64,000 nt of DNA, from the NCBI RefSeq assembly GCF_016097555.1, contig NC_054704.1, positions 81,105,952 through 81,169,951 of the forward strand, written 5' to 3'. The stretch's first letter is position 1, and each line of letters opens with the position of its first letter. Source of the DNA: Gigantopelta aegis. Its lineage: Eukaryota > Mollusca > Gastropoda > Neomphalida > Peltospiridae. A program made the translations under genes and the position numbers. Under the pieces are notes generated by a model. The model saw only the letters and a program-made list of their open reading frames with translations. It did no database searches and had not been told where the DNA came from. Positions 21,558-33,800 of the stretch are shown piece by piece.

Positions 21558-24429
21558 GATAAGTATGTTAAATCAGTTAATTGACATAAATGTAAGAATG
21601 CCCACTCTTCTCCAAAATGTTTCTTTTAAAGTTCTATTTATTAATATTAATAATTGATTTAAGAAAGATTATATCATTGTATTCCGTGACTTCTTATCAT
21701 TAATTAATGTTTTATCTTTTGAACACTTCTTATCACAACCATTCTTTTATAATTTCAATATAAAAATCAACAGGAAATCTGTTTTAAAAAAAGAAATGGC
21801 TTGTGAACCGCAGTAACACGGATTAAATTAATTCTTTTTAAAATATCAGGTAGTTGTCAACTCACTTAAGGCATACCATAGGAAAACAAAACTAAATAAA
21901 TGAGAGACACAATTAATATCCCTCTAGATGATTATCTCATTCAATGAAAATTTAGGAAAATGTATATTATAATAATACACTTATATCTTTTGAAGTACCA
22001 AATTCTCAAATACATCCCTCCCCCCCCCCCCCCCCAACAAAAGAAAAAACAACAACAAAACCCAACAACAAACCAAAACACACACAAAGAAACCCAACAA
22101 CGATACAAAACGAAACAAAACACGAAATTATTTTATTTCAAAACTTAAATGGCATACTATCTATTTGAAATACAAGAAATAAAACTAAGATGGTTCCAGT
22201 ACAAAATATTGGACAGAATATTAACTCCTATTAAACATTTTGGCATCTTAAAACTTGACAGTAAAATATATACTTTTTTATAAAGGAAAATAATTTATAG
22301 TGTATATATTATGGGAATATAAAATCATTCATAATTTTTTGAATGATTATTCCAGTTGGGTATTGAACTCATGTATGAATACATGTAATTTAAAACTCTC
22401 CACCGATCTAGTGATATTTGGTTGTAAAGATAACATTAAAATAAATATTTTTGGTTTTTAACTCTTATTGCTATTAGTCAAATATTTGATATGTCAATGT
22501 ATGTCTAATTAAATAGTATGCCTCTCCAAAACGAAGCCAAGCAAAGCTATGAAGTAGAAAAACAAACACCCCGCATATCATTTGAGTAAGAACAACCTTA
22601 AATATTATATTTACTGGGTCTGCCTATGGACTATTACTATGTCTCCGAGTGCATCATTAGCCGTTGCAATTTATACATTGCTGTATATTATTACTTAATG
22701 TATGCCAGCACACTTTCTTAACTACGGTTCACTGGGCTTCCATTTTTTGTGGAAGACTTGGTTGACCAAGTGGGTAAGGTCGCTGTTAAATGCCATGCGA
22801 ATCTGTGCGGTAGATTCGACACTTTATGATTTTAAATATTAACAAACTCTTCAGCAAGTGACCAATGTAACCTTATCTCTTTGGACAGGGCTTATTTAAT
22901 CACATTCATTTGCGTATCCAGCGGTCCACATATTTTTAATGGAAAACTATTGTTTGATACATAGTACAACATCATGTGTTTTCTTTGCAAATTGTACATA
23001 TTTGTGAGCGTTGTGCATTAAATGAAGAAGAAACATGAACGTTTAATGTGTCCCGAGTGTGTGCGTGTGCACGTGCGTGTGTATTTTACCCTTGACATGG
23101 GTTGTGCAACATGAATGTAGTAGAAGACGAATATTACTTTGTTCTAGTGTATCCTTTCTACAGTACCATAAGAGATACATATATTAAACCTTTTTATTAT
23201 ACACACAATAAACTATCATTTAAATCAACGCAACTCTTGTCCAGCGACAATTCAAAACAGCTATTTAAATTGTGTATTTGACCACTGCTACCACGCATAG
23301 AACAGACAACATTGATACATGACATATGTTATTATATTGTATATTATTGCTATGTATATATTACCCATTTACTGTTGACTTTTATCGATTGTAACTCGTT
23401 GCTACTTACCATTCCCAGCAATGTGCACATTATATTATTTTACTTATAAATATTTATCCATGCCTACAAAATGTATATTTTTTGGGGCAAAATATAAATG
23501 TATTATTGCCAAAAAGGTAATGGAAACACAATTAACTGACATAGACTGGTTTTAACCATACACTAAATTCTACCATGAAATGATGTCTAGTGGAAGTTTT
23601 GTCACTGTTAAAGAATCGGTTAATTTAATAAATTCTACCAAAAAGTTACGTCGCGGAAACATCGCCATTGGTGAGAATCAGTTAATTTTCATAGACTGGT
23701 TTTCAATCGCATACTAAATTTCACTGAAATAATGTTTCGTGGAAATCACGTCATGACAAAAATGTGTGGTGACATATATACATGATATCACATCTTTTAT
23801 CAGCGTGTATCCGATAACCCATGACGCTAGTTATTTGGGAGGGACAAATTACTCTCCGCCCCTGTGGTTTTGAGACAGGGCTGTTATTTATAGCTGCAAT
23901 AGAAGAAATAGTCGGCTTACTTGATTTCAGAGTAATGTACTTGAGAACATAAATCATCGCTTCCACGGAGAGATTTCAGATTAACCGTATAAAGCTTGTG
24001 CGTTAGCATTGTATTACTTACTGCTTTTGATGTCTCTTTTTTTTTTACCATTATAACGTACGTATATATTAATCTGAGTTCCAGAGGGACAAAATGCAAC
24101 TTCACCCTAGACCATTCAGCCCCCTAAATTTCTAGGTATTTTATGCTATGTAATCCAAAATGGTAAAGACATCATGAAATGATCAGATATTAAGGGGACT
24201 GAGTGATATAGGGTAAACTTATATTTTAAGCTGCTACAGAATCTGGAGGCTAGATATATCATAACTATTTGAAGTTGAATAGCAGAACATATTATATACA
24301 GTGCAGAACAACGCCATTTTGCAGTAAACCAGTTGAATGTGTTGTGTATTGACGGTACAGTTTTCATCGTCGTACATAGCTGACTTTAAAATGGTGCACA
24401 GTACAAATATTAATGTAAAAAAGTTAAAA
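21558..24429. other. AT-rich DNA, no gene seen
   Basis: It contains a C-run at 22020-22035 followed by an A/C-only tract to about 22130. A motif near 23521-23760 is repeated imperfectly (ACATAGACTGGTTTTAACCA and CATAGACTGGTTTTCAATCG), suggesting an old tandem repeat. No exon recognised. Confidence 0.4.
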
Positions 24430-24640
24430 TTTGTTTTGTTTAACGACACCACTAGAACATATTGGTTTATAATATAATCGGTTATTGGATGTCTTAAAAA
24501 GGAAACCCGCTAATTTTTAATTGTTTTTTTTTACATCAGTAGCAAAGCATCTTTTATATGCATTAGCCCACAGACAGGATAGAACATATCACGGCATTTA
24601 ATATACTAGTCGTGGTCCACTGACTGGAACGAGAAATAGT
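24430..24640 (-). mobile_element. SINE with tail B, head truncated
   Basis: Tail B end (GGTGTCGTTAAACAAAACAA on the minus strand) and core are present. It is diverged, with a T-rich insertion near 24525. Confidence 0.75.
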
Positions 24641-25328
24641 AATGTAAAAAGCTATAGTATCGAATGAGAAGCTACTCAACATGTGATGGGTGTACTAAAC
24701 TGATGGCCGTCTGGTCCACTGTCTTTTATCATATCCGAAAGTCTTACTTTTCTAATCTGAATGACAAAACAATATTCCTGGGTCAAAATCGCATCTCTGC
24801 ACAAGACAGAATCGAAAGGATGTTTTAGGTAAAGTCGTGATTGCTTCCATAACAAGATAAAACAAATTTTCTTACTTCTATAATAATTTTTTCTTTGGGA
24901 TTTTCGTTTTATGTTCCTCCGCCGACTGCACTCCTGTAGACTTTATATATGTAGTTTCTCAATAAATGATTTGTCCTTCCTCCAAATACACATAATTTCT
25001 CATTGAATATGTACTTAAAATGTACGCTTTTGAAACAAGGTCTGTAGCTAGCGAAGACGGAGAAGACATGGCAGAGGAAAGTTACTCCCACCCCCAAAAA
25101 TGGAAAGTTGCCATGTAATAAATAGGATAAGACCCTATATAATTGAGTCCTAGAATCGTTAAAAGGAAACAAAGACATATAATAAGTTATAACAATTATA
25201 AATAAACCAATAATGTAGATGGATGGCAAAAAAAAACCAGAAGGGGAAAAAAAGGTCAAATTGTACAGCTTCAATAGTTTAAAAGGAAATAAACCCTACT
25301 ACTACTAGAATTAATAAACTGAAATAAA

Positions 25329-25654
25329 AAAAGAAAGAAATGTTTTATTTAACGACGCACTGAACACATTTTATTTACGGTTATATGGCGTCAAACATAT
25401 GGTTAAGGACCACACAAATAATGCAAGAGGAAACCAACTGTCGCCACTTCATGGGCTACTCTTTTCGATTAGCAGCAAGGAATCTTTTATATGCACCATC
25501 CCACAGACAGGGTAGTACGTACCATGGCCTTTGACATACCAGTCGTGGTGCACTGGCTGGAACGAGAAATAGCGCAATGGGCCCACCGACGGAGATCGAT
25601 CCCAGACCGATCGCGCATCGAGCGAGCGCTATACCACTGGGCTACGTCCCGCCC
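25329..25654 (-). mobile_element. Full-length SINE, head A and tail A, with 13-bp TSD
   Basis: The head has TAGCCCAGTGGTATAGCGCT and the B box has GGGATCGATCTCC. Tail A ends GTCGTTAAATAAAACATTTC. The direct repeat AAACTGAAATAAA occurs at 25316-25328 and 25655-25667. Confidence 0.93.
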
Positions 25655-25744
25655 AAACTGAAATAAAGACATATATTAACAATTATAGATGAACCAACAA
25701 TGTACATAAGATTGCTAAAAAACCCCACCAAAACAAAAAATAAA

Positions 25745-26065
25745 AGCTATTTTTTTGTAGTTAAGATTTACGCAGCGTGAAGTCGTATATCAATAGCCGT
25801 GTTATCATTAATGTAGAAACAGGTCGCGTGAGGTTTCCGATTTTCCTCCAAGTGTCACCGACTGGCCTGCCGCTACTAATGATCTTTCAAGAGAGGGCAA
25901 GCAGGCTTTTCCCAAAGCAAACAACCATTTCGTTTTGATGATCTCGCAAAAAGCGTTCATCTCTAGAAGCAATAAAACTAACACGCCAGTGAGAGAACAC
26001 ACACGTAGAGATTGGCGTGTTCTCGACTTTATCCTCATCCAATATATTACAGTAACACGACAGAA
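25745..26065. other. GC-richer unique block, function unknown
   Basis: More balanced composition than the flanks, and no match to any repeat in the window. Overlapping minus-strand frames of 69-92 codons exist without clear splice sites. It could be conserved noncoding DNA or an unrecognised exon. Confidence 0.2.
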
Positions 26066-26138
26066 CAGCCTTGTACGGCAGTGCATCTAAATACAATATA
26101 TATCAGAGGCGTGTCACGCACAGACATTTGTATAAAAG

Positions 26139-26454
26139 TTTAACTTTGTTTTGCTTAACGATAACACTAGAGGACATTGATTAATTAATCATCGGTTAAT
26201 TGGATGTCAAACATTTGGTAATTTTGATATATAGTCTTAGAGCGGAAACGCGCTACATTTATTTCCATCTGTAGCAAGAGATCTTTTATATGCATCGTCC
26301 CACATATAGGGTAGCACATACTACGGTATTTGATATACGAGTTTTTGAGCACTGGCTGGGATGAGAAATAGGCTGATTGGACACCGACAAGGATCGATGC
26401 CAGACTGACCGCGCATCAGGTGAGCGCTTTGCCACTGGGCTAAATCCCGACCCA
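26139..26454 (-). mobile_element. SINE, head A and tail B, diverged
   Basis: Head TAGCCCAGTGGCAAAGCGCT, B-box-like GGCATCGATCC, core, and tail B ending TATCGTTAAGCAAAACAAAG on the minus strand. Confidence 0.85.
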
Positions 26455-26500
26455 GGAATGATTTACGTTTTACTCAAACAGATACTTGAAAGAAAGTGTT

Positions 26501-26591
26501 AGGCCCAAAACACACCTAAGTTAGATCTGGGTCTGGGTCTGGTTCTGAACTCAGACTCAGACCAAGATCAAGACCCAGTTTTGAGCCTTAC
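26501..26591. mobile_element. Hairpin MITE of about 90 bp built on GGTCTG repeats
   Basis: GATCTGGGTCTGGGTCTGG on the left pairs with CAGACTCAGACCAAGATC on the right. Outer GGCCCAAAAC/GTTTTGAGCC extend the stem. Confidence 0.55.
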
Positions 26592-29247
26592 CGCGAAGAA
26601 CCATTTTAGGACGGTACCTAGCCTAAAAATAACTAAGTGGACGGGGAGGAGAGTTAAAAACATTACAAACAAATAATGCAATACTGAATCTTCTCCAGCT
26701 ATACAAAAAGCCTTTAAAAGGGAACCTTTCGGTATGTTTCTAGGATAAAAGCCCCGGTTTTTATTGATTTTGTTTTGGCCATTTCACATATTTATTGAAA
26801 TTCCTTGTACTTTGTCATTCGACTCTGTCTTGCAAAAATATGAGATTTAAAATACAATAATACGTCTGTCGTTTCGACTTGGATATCTTGTGCAAAGAAG
26901 TAAGAAGAACATTATGAGTACAAATTATGCTTACCAAAGAAATGGGCGTCTTCTATGTTCTGTCAAAAGACGAATAGAAGTCTTAATAACATTTCAAGCC
27001 AAAATATTTAGGAATAGTTTAAGACATCTTGGAGAAATCAAACACCAAAACAAGTAGACCGCTTCGGTTCGTAAATAACACAATTTTAGCAGATTTTATG
27101 AAGCAATAAACGTCACGAGATCTCGTGAAAAGGGAGGGGAAAAAATGCGATCCCCCAAGAGGCATCCGAAAAAGATGTTAGTAATTCTGTAAGGGAAGTA
27201 ACTCTTTACATCACTCCGCAATAACAAGTACTTTACAAATAAAAGTTTAGTAGGTTGATTATAAATCCACCTGGGACAAGCTGGAAACATAATTTTTGTT
27301 TTCGAATCCATAGCAATAGTCATGTGGGCGGATCTAGGGAATATTTCATGGAGGGGACCTAGGACAAAACGGCAGATGGGCCAACTCCTCAAATAGAGCA
27401 CTTCGATAAAACATTCATGAAATGAAAATTGTAAACATATTGTTAAAAATGAGGGGGCATTCGAATATTTTTAATGGAGACATACACCCTGGTCCCACCT
27501 TTGGACCCGTCCTTCCTATAAATACTTTCTGAACGTGTTTCTTGTTTTGAGATTGCTTTCAGTTATAGGGAGATACTGCTGACTTTGTATCATGGTAGCA
27601 TGTGTCTGACAGCGTTTGTGGTTATTAAAGTTGCATGTCATTACAGTTTCTAGCATAAAATATAAATATCTGTATCACCAATGTATTGATTGAAAACATA
27701 TTTTACTGTACAAAGAACAAAAGAATTGGGCACAAATTTGACAACTTACGAGGCCCTCTTCTATAGTATACATACAATATACACAGCGACTTATATTACA
27801 ATTTACATAGCTGTAAATGTAAACTACATTTAAACAGTCAAGAATAACCAGTGGAAGGAAATGTATCAATACCAATGTATTTGAGGTCCTAATGTTTGTA
27901 ATAGCTTTTCAAATGAGATTTTAAGTCCATCAAATTTGAGCTATAGGAGTGACTTGTGTACTTTTACACATCGTTTTATACACGATTTTCATTGCTGTAT
28001 TTGGTGATATTTGTCCATAAAGTGAGACAAATATAGAGAATTTGCTTGTTGTCTGTCCGTCTTAGGGCGATCAGAAACAAATTGGATATTGGTATTCTAA
28101 ACAAGAAAATATAATTAATATGTAGTTTTAATTGTTAAAAATGCTCTGTTAATGGAAATATTTATGTTACACTGTCTTCGAAGTCAGAAATGCCCCTTGT
28201 TAAGACTCGAATCTACAGTGATTGTTTGAATAATACAAGAACAATCAGGTTAATACCAAATACACGTATATTAACATTGCTAAATAATGGACGTAATTCC
28301 AAACATTTTGTAAATTGACCAAAACGATAGACGTGTACAAAGCAAATCAAATTGTACTGTCTTCGTTTTACTATCTCTTTAGAGAAAACTGATTTCATAA
28401 GTAAAATTCGTTAGATAAAATGTAGATTTAATCTTACAAATTGGAACTGTTTTCAGACTGATATATGACAGGTTGCTGGATGGTGGTTTTTGTTTGTCAC
28501 GTTTCATCTAGGCATTACTAACAAGACAAGACACATATTCAATAACTGAGGCCACATGACCAAGATACTTTAAAAACAATTAAGGAGTGCGCTATGTGTA
28601 CAATATATATTTAATTTAACCTGGCAGATTTTTATTTAGACATAAGGCTCTTCCTTTGATACACTTTACACTTTGGTTTGAAATCAATAAAATACTATTT
28701 TCTCATGAAGGATTTACTATAAAATAGTCTGAAATGAAATATTTCCTGTAATATGGACATACTAAATGAAAATTATATTCATCTTCAACTTGATTGAGAT
28801 TACACTGTGTACAGAATATTATAGTCTAATTTCTTTCTATAACTAGATATCTGCTTTTTCTGTACGTTCAGTTTATATGATACACACATACATTTGCTAA
28901 ATAATTATTCTCCAGCGATCTGATCTTTATTTTGTGATAAATGTAATATTTACTTTTCTGTTCCTGAAAATGTTTGATAAAATAAGTATTAATTTGATAT
29001 TGCCATATTCTCGATCAATCAAAAAAAAAGAAAGAATCTTTTTCTGAAATAAGTGTTCTTACACGCAACACCCAATAAATTATATCATATCATTTCAACA
29101 CACCAAACCAAGCTTTGGGATATCTGGATGACTCCATATGTAACAGTTTGCACCAATATTTTATACAACGGTTACAATATTTCACATACAAATGATATCT
29201 ACCTATTTTGCAAAACACAGCATTTGATGAAACTTTCTTTGAAAGCA
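26592..29247. other. AT-rich DNA without a recognised gene
   Basis: A repeat-like stretch (27310-27520) carries GGAGGGGACCTAGGAC and GGGGGCATTCGAATA. The right half of a degraded palindromic MITE lies at 28045-28204. The rest gives no recognisable feature. Confidence 0.4.
28045..28204. mobile_element. Half of a degraded palindromic TTAA-type MITE
   Basis: GCGATCAGAAACAAATTGG, TATTCTAAACAAGAAAATAT and the worn end AGAAATGCCCCTTGTTAA match the right half of the copy at 21168-21557. Confidence 0.6.
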
Positions 29248-29259
29248 GTAAATACATAA

Positions 29260-29653
29260 AACCGGCGTCGGTGGCGTCGTGGTTAGGCCATCGGTCTACA
29301 GGCTGGTAGGTACTGGGTTCGGATCCCAGTCGAGGCATGGGATTTTTAATCCAGATACCGACTCCAAACCCTGAGTGAGTGCTCCGCAAGGCTCAATGGG
29401 TAGGTGTAAACCACTTGCACCGACCAGTGATCCATAACTGGTTCAACAAAGGCCATGGTTTGTGCTATCCTGCCTGTGGGAAGCGCAAATAAAAGATCCC
29501 TTTCTGCCTGTAGTAAAAGAGTAGCCTATGTGGCGACAGCGGGTTTCCTCTAAAAACAATGTCAGAATGACCATATGTTTGACGTCCAATAGCCGATGAT
29601 AAGATAAAAAATCAATGTGCTCTAGTGGCGTCGTTAAATAAAACAAACTTGTT
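29260..29653 (+). mobile_element. Full-length SINE, head C and tail B, with 12-bp TSD
   Basis: The head has GGTGGCGTCGTGGTTAGGCC (A-box-like) and GGGTTCGGATCCCAGTCGAG (B-box-like). The linker with CCTGAGTGAGTGCTCCGC, the core and tail B follow, ending GGCGTCGTTAAATAAAACAA. The direct repeat GTAAATACATAA occurs at 29248-29259 and 29654-29665. Confidence 0.93.
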
Positions 29654-29713
29654 GTAAATACATAACAAAAATTTACTTTGTACCTTTTTGCTTACAGGCA
29701 TTACATAGACTAC

Positions 29714-29740
29714 ACTATACTATCGTGTTAGATAGTATAG
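29714..29740. repeat. Small perfect hairpin
   Basis: CTATACTATC and GATAGTATAG are a perfect 10-bp inverted repeat around a short loop. Confidence 0.6.
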
Positions 29741-29873
29741 AACAACAAAATGAACAACGCTTTCAAAAACTACACGTTATAACACTACTAATATAAAGAC
29801 ATTCTGCAACTAGGTTCAAATTTAAATTTGTTTGGAAAATGTACAACACTTACAATTCCAAGAATACCACTGA

Positions 29874-29905
29874 TATATATATATATATATATATGATAGA
29901 TAGAC

Positions 29906-29940
<35 letters not shown>

Positions 29941-29976
29941 TAGATAAAGACAGACAGATAAAATAGATAGATAAAT
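29874..29976 (+). repeat. Compound (TA)n, (GATA)n, (GACA)n microsatellite
   Basis: (TA)n passes into GATA and then GACA tetramers, with later interruptions. Confidence 0.95.
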
Positions 29977-30229
29977 ACATGTATTACTGTAAAAAATATC
30001 GTTTCTCTTTAGTTATTTTCAAATAAATAAAAATAAAAAGTATAAATTTAAATAAAGAAAAAATGACATAAATAAATCGCATTTCCAAAGAAATTTAATT
30101 ATCAGTTGCTACTGTAAAATGCTTTCTCTAAAGGTCGAAGGTAAAAAAGCACACAAAAACACCCAAAACATAAAGTGATGTATCGCGAAGAACTGGCTCG
30201 ACAGTGTGTACTCGAGTTCCTTGTAAAAT

Positions 30230-31070
30230 AACTGTAAGCAGAATTCTATTTACTACACCAACCGAGAAGCGTTTGTTTTCTTTGAGCAACCCAATACCCT
30301 TATCATGCTAGAGCGCAAAGGCCGCGAGTCACAGAATCCTGCTATTAGGACCAATTAATTGATATCCTAGACAACTCAAAAAGGAATACCCGTGGCTGAC
30401 TACAAACAGACCCGTGCTGGTCGTGCCATATGTGACTTCCTAACGCACGTCACGGGGAAGTGCAATGTGTATCATTTATTTACGGACATGGGTGATGGAA
30501 TCGCTTATGGTTGTGATCTCTGCAGGTTTTGGCGCGAAAGTCCACTTGACGTCTGCTTGTATCGTCTGGGAGTCGTATATCTTGTTTGATTTTAATAATT
30601 TGCGATAATAAATGGACGAAACTTGACAAAACATATGCTAGTTTTTCTTCTTCCAATAACTAATATTGAGAAGGCGAGGTCGACCCGACCCGCAGCATGA
30701 GCTAGGTATTCTGCCTTTTCCCTCCGTCCCGCCATTGCGCACCGTCTCAAGATGTCTAAGTGTGTAAGAAAATACAATCCCGGTTGTCCTCGATGGGAAA
30801 CATATGCAGGACTCGTAACAGCATTACGATTTGAGGAAAGGTTTTAAATCACGGGTGTTTTCTTTTGTCCATCGTGAAACCAGAGACAGCCTGTTACCCC
30901 TCCGGCTAACACTTCTACACTAACCCTTTGCCCTATGTATGTTCTCATTTAATTAGCGAGACTTCCTTTGCCCGCGGGAGAACGCGAGAATTGAGGAACA
31001 AGATGGCGACGTTGTTGGCCAACTGAAACAACAGACGGCGTTGAGTGATTTATGCTTACAGCACGGATTG
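30230..31070. other. GC-richer, CpG-containing unique region; nature unresolved
   Basis: Three blocks stand out: 30290-30560 (with GGACCAATTAATTGATATCC), 30660-30760, and 30940-31030 (TTTAATTAGCGAGAC, CCCGCGGGAGAACGCGAG). Homeodomain-type cores and CpGs suggest regulatory DNA. The short frames here (65 codons at 30392 plus, 61 at 30592 minus) lack support. Confidence 0.25.
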
Positions 31071-31389
31071 TCTTGTTGTTTCACTCAAATGTTTCTCTTA
31101 TGTTTCTCTTCGTCGAGTTAAAAGTGAAAATGTATAAAAATATGCCTACAAATAAAAAATAAACGATAAAGGCTGTTGCTGGACTTTAAGAGTCAAGATT
31201 TTTGTTATTTTTAATCAAAACAAATAAAAGGAGACTTTCTGAGGTTGCTGTCATGTTCATCAAATGTTGGAAATTAATCGTTTCCTAACAAAACAATAAT
31301 GTTATGAGTTATGATAGCAACAAATCAGAGGCATAGCTAAGGTTTTCGAAAAATACGGAATATAGCTCTAAGAAGTGGTAAACAAAGTT

Positions 31390-31543
31390 GAAGTTTATCC
31401 TTGTTTAACAACACCACTAGACTCAGAGCACATTGATTTATTTATCATCGGCTACTAAATGTCAAACATTCGGTTATATCGACATATAGTCTTAGGATAT
31501 CCGCTACATTTTTTTTTCATTGGTAGCAAGGGATCTGTTATAA
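31390..31543 (-). mobile_element. SINE tail B fragment
   Basis: On the minus strand it carries the tail-B block with GACATTTAGTAGCCGATGAT. The fragment stops inside the core. Confidence 0.7.
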
Positions 31544-31668
31544 GGTGTACATGTACTATACAAAATCAAGTCCCATAGCCGGCCATGTTAACGTTTGTGT
31601 TTTAAAACACTGTATGCAATATATCAACCAAACTATGACCAATAAATATCACTACTCACCCCAACCTC
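31539..31668. repeat. Dispersed repeat Z, copy 1
   Basis: GTACTATACAAAATCAAGTC, CCATGTTAACGTTTGTGTT and ATATCAACCAAACTATG match 58003-58127 in order. Noncoding. Confidence 0.65.
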
Positions 31669-31674
31669 AAAATA

Positions 31675-32058
31675 TTAAAGGGACATTCCTGAGTTTGCTG
31701 CATTTTAAGATGACTAATAAAATATTTCTACGATTAAACTTACATATTAAATATCTTTTCTTGTTTAGAATATCATTGTCTGTATATTCAATGTGTTTCT
31801 GACCGTCTTAATATTTATAAGAAGCCCAAACTGGGTTTTGTCTTCTAATAATTTCGTACGTACGAAAAAAAACATTTTTAGGAAATAAAATGAATTTTAA
31901 CCTAGTAAAAATATTAGAACGACCAGAAACACATTTAATATACAGCCACTAATATTTTATGCAGAAAAATATATTTGATATATAATTACAATCGGTAAAA
32001 AGTCTCTGTTAGTCGATAACATCTTAAAATTGCAGCAAACTCAGGAATGTCCCTTTAA
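31675..32058. mobile_element. Palindromic MITE with TTAA ends, 384 bp
   Basis: The same ends as the copy at 21168-21557 (TTAAAGGGACATTCCTGAGT and its complement), in the reverse orientation. The centre is TTTCGTACGTACGAAA, a perfect palindrome. Confidence 0.88.
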
Positions 32059-33069
32059 CAGAGGTAGTATACAGTCAGCTCCATTGGGTCCATGTTTAAA
32101 GGCTAATTATTTGGAATAGAAAGTAAATTCTAAAGCCTGGTGATAGCCAAGGAGTTATTTTAAAAAATGACAGTTGGTCCGTCACCAGCAGTGCAAACGG
32201 TTTAGCCGTAACGAGGCTTGGTATTCATACACCGGGTTCTCCTTGTGACAAAAGTGGGACGTGGTCATTTTGGGTAATTTTAAAACAAGCTGATTTTGTG
32301 AAAACTTTAATGGCTAAACCTTTATTCAAATGAGGTTTTTTGTAAGCTTTGATGAGCAAAGTTTCCATAAATATATATATTTTTTCATTTTCATTTTCAT
32401 TCGATCTTGCATATTTAAATACATACAATACATCTACACAAAACTATGATTGTCACATTAAAATAAAATATATATCCATGAATATTATACAAACTTACAG
32501 ATATTGCTTGATACATTTATAAAAATAAAGCCTGCTCAATATTTTCCCATCTGTTTCTTATTCTAGAAGCCTTTGCCGGAGGGTATAAATATAATGAATA
32601 TAATTCTGTTTGTTTATGAAACTTAATATGTTCTAAACATGTTTTCAGATTTGGTAATACTTTTTTCATTCTACACATATTATTAACAATAAACACAAGT
32701 TAATAATGTCAGATTTTGGAAAATTAATAAAAATGCCGAACAAAAGAGAATCGGTTCTATAAGTTTCCATAAATATATGTGTGATATCCGCCAACTCCCG
32801 CTTGGGTGTGGTTTGTATGGGTGTGAACATTGTCAAAAACGCACTCAAAATCATGCAGTTTGGACACATATATGATGAAAGTAACACAAACATTTAACTA
32901 AAAATATTTAAAATAAGTCCTTTTTGTAATTATGATCCTGTTTGTAATTTCCTTCAGCCTAAACTACCTGCATCTTTCTTCATGTTTAAACCATAGGTGG
33001 GTTGGCATGTATAAATCTCAGCTGAAGAAATTGGTACCTTTCAAGGCTCATTGTCGGTATAGCCACAGT
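32059..33069. other. AT-rich DNA, no gene seen
   Basis: No feature recognised beyond T/A runs and a short (TTTTCA)n stretch near 32382. Confidence 0.4.
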
Positions 33070-33310
33070 TTCGCACAAAATTTGAATACTTTTTTTTTTT
33101 TTTTATACATGTACCCCACATGTTTCAAGCACAAGGCTACCTGATACAGTGATACTAGATGAAATAAAATTGCATACATTTTTTGCCCAGATGAAACTTT
33201 TTTTTTTCACAATCAACACACTGACATTTATCACTAATCACAGGACTTGTGTGTTAACGTCTCTATTAAAAGCTCAGTGCACCTCGATCTTTGACCCAGC
33301 CGGAAATTAT
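33070..33310. repeat. Degenerate dispersed repeat, related to 58140-58290
   Basis: CATTTATCACTAATCACAGG and GTGCACCTCGATCTTTGACC resemble CATTTATCAGCGATGGCAGG and GGCACACCTCCAACTTTGAC at 58200-58260. It lies after repeat Z at 58 kb but 1.4 kb from it here. Confidence 0.4.
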
Positions 33311-33324
33311 TGGTTTTGCACTAT

Positions 33325-33525
33325 CTATATGCACTATCTCACAGACAAGCTACCATATACCAGGGCCTTTGATATTCCAATCGTGGTATATTGACTTGAA
33401 CGAGAAATAGTCCAATAGGAGTTGGGGCGGGGGGAAGGGTTGGGGTGGGGTGGGGTTTGGGGGGTTGGCAATCCCAGACCGACAGCGCATCAGGCGAGCG
33501 CATTACCACTGGGCTACCTCCCGCC
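33325..33525 (-). mobile_element. SINE, head A, tail truncated
   Basis: Minus-strand head GGCGGGAGGTAGCCCAGTGG and core are present. A G-rich expansion (33424-33470, GGGTTGGGGTGGGGTGGGG) interrupts the region between head and core. Confidence 0.8.
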
Positions 33526-33800
33526 AGACGTAGCCCAGTGGTAAAGCGCTCGCTTGATGCGCGGTCGATCCCCGTCGGTGGGCCCATTGGTCTATTTCCC
33601 GTTCCAGCCAGTGCGCCACAACTGGTATGTGCTATCCTGTCTATGGGATGGTACATATAAAAGATCCCTAGCTGTATTAGGAAAAAAGTAGCGGCTTTCC
33701 TCTGATGACTACTTGTCAGAAATACCAATTTTTTTACATCCAATAGCCGATTTTTCATTAATCAATATGCTCCAGTTGTGTCATGAAACAAAACAAACAA
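33526..33800 (+). mobile_element. SINE, head A and tail B, head-to-head with the previous copy
   Basis: It begins AGACGTAGCCCAGTGGTAAA immediately after the opposing SINE. The B-box region is shortened (GCGGTCGATCCCCGTCGG). Tail B is worn (CATCCAATAGCCGATTTTTC). Confidence 0.85.

Noticed and set aside
24909-25274. 121-codon minus-strand hydrophobic frame
   Set aside because: AT-rich DNA gives Phe/Leu/Ile/Tyr codons by chance; there is no splice pair and no recognisable transmembrane family.
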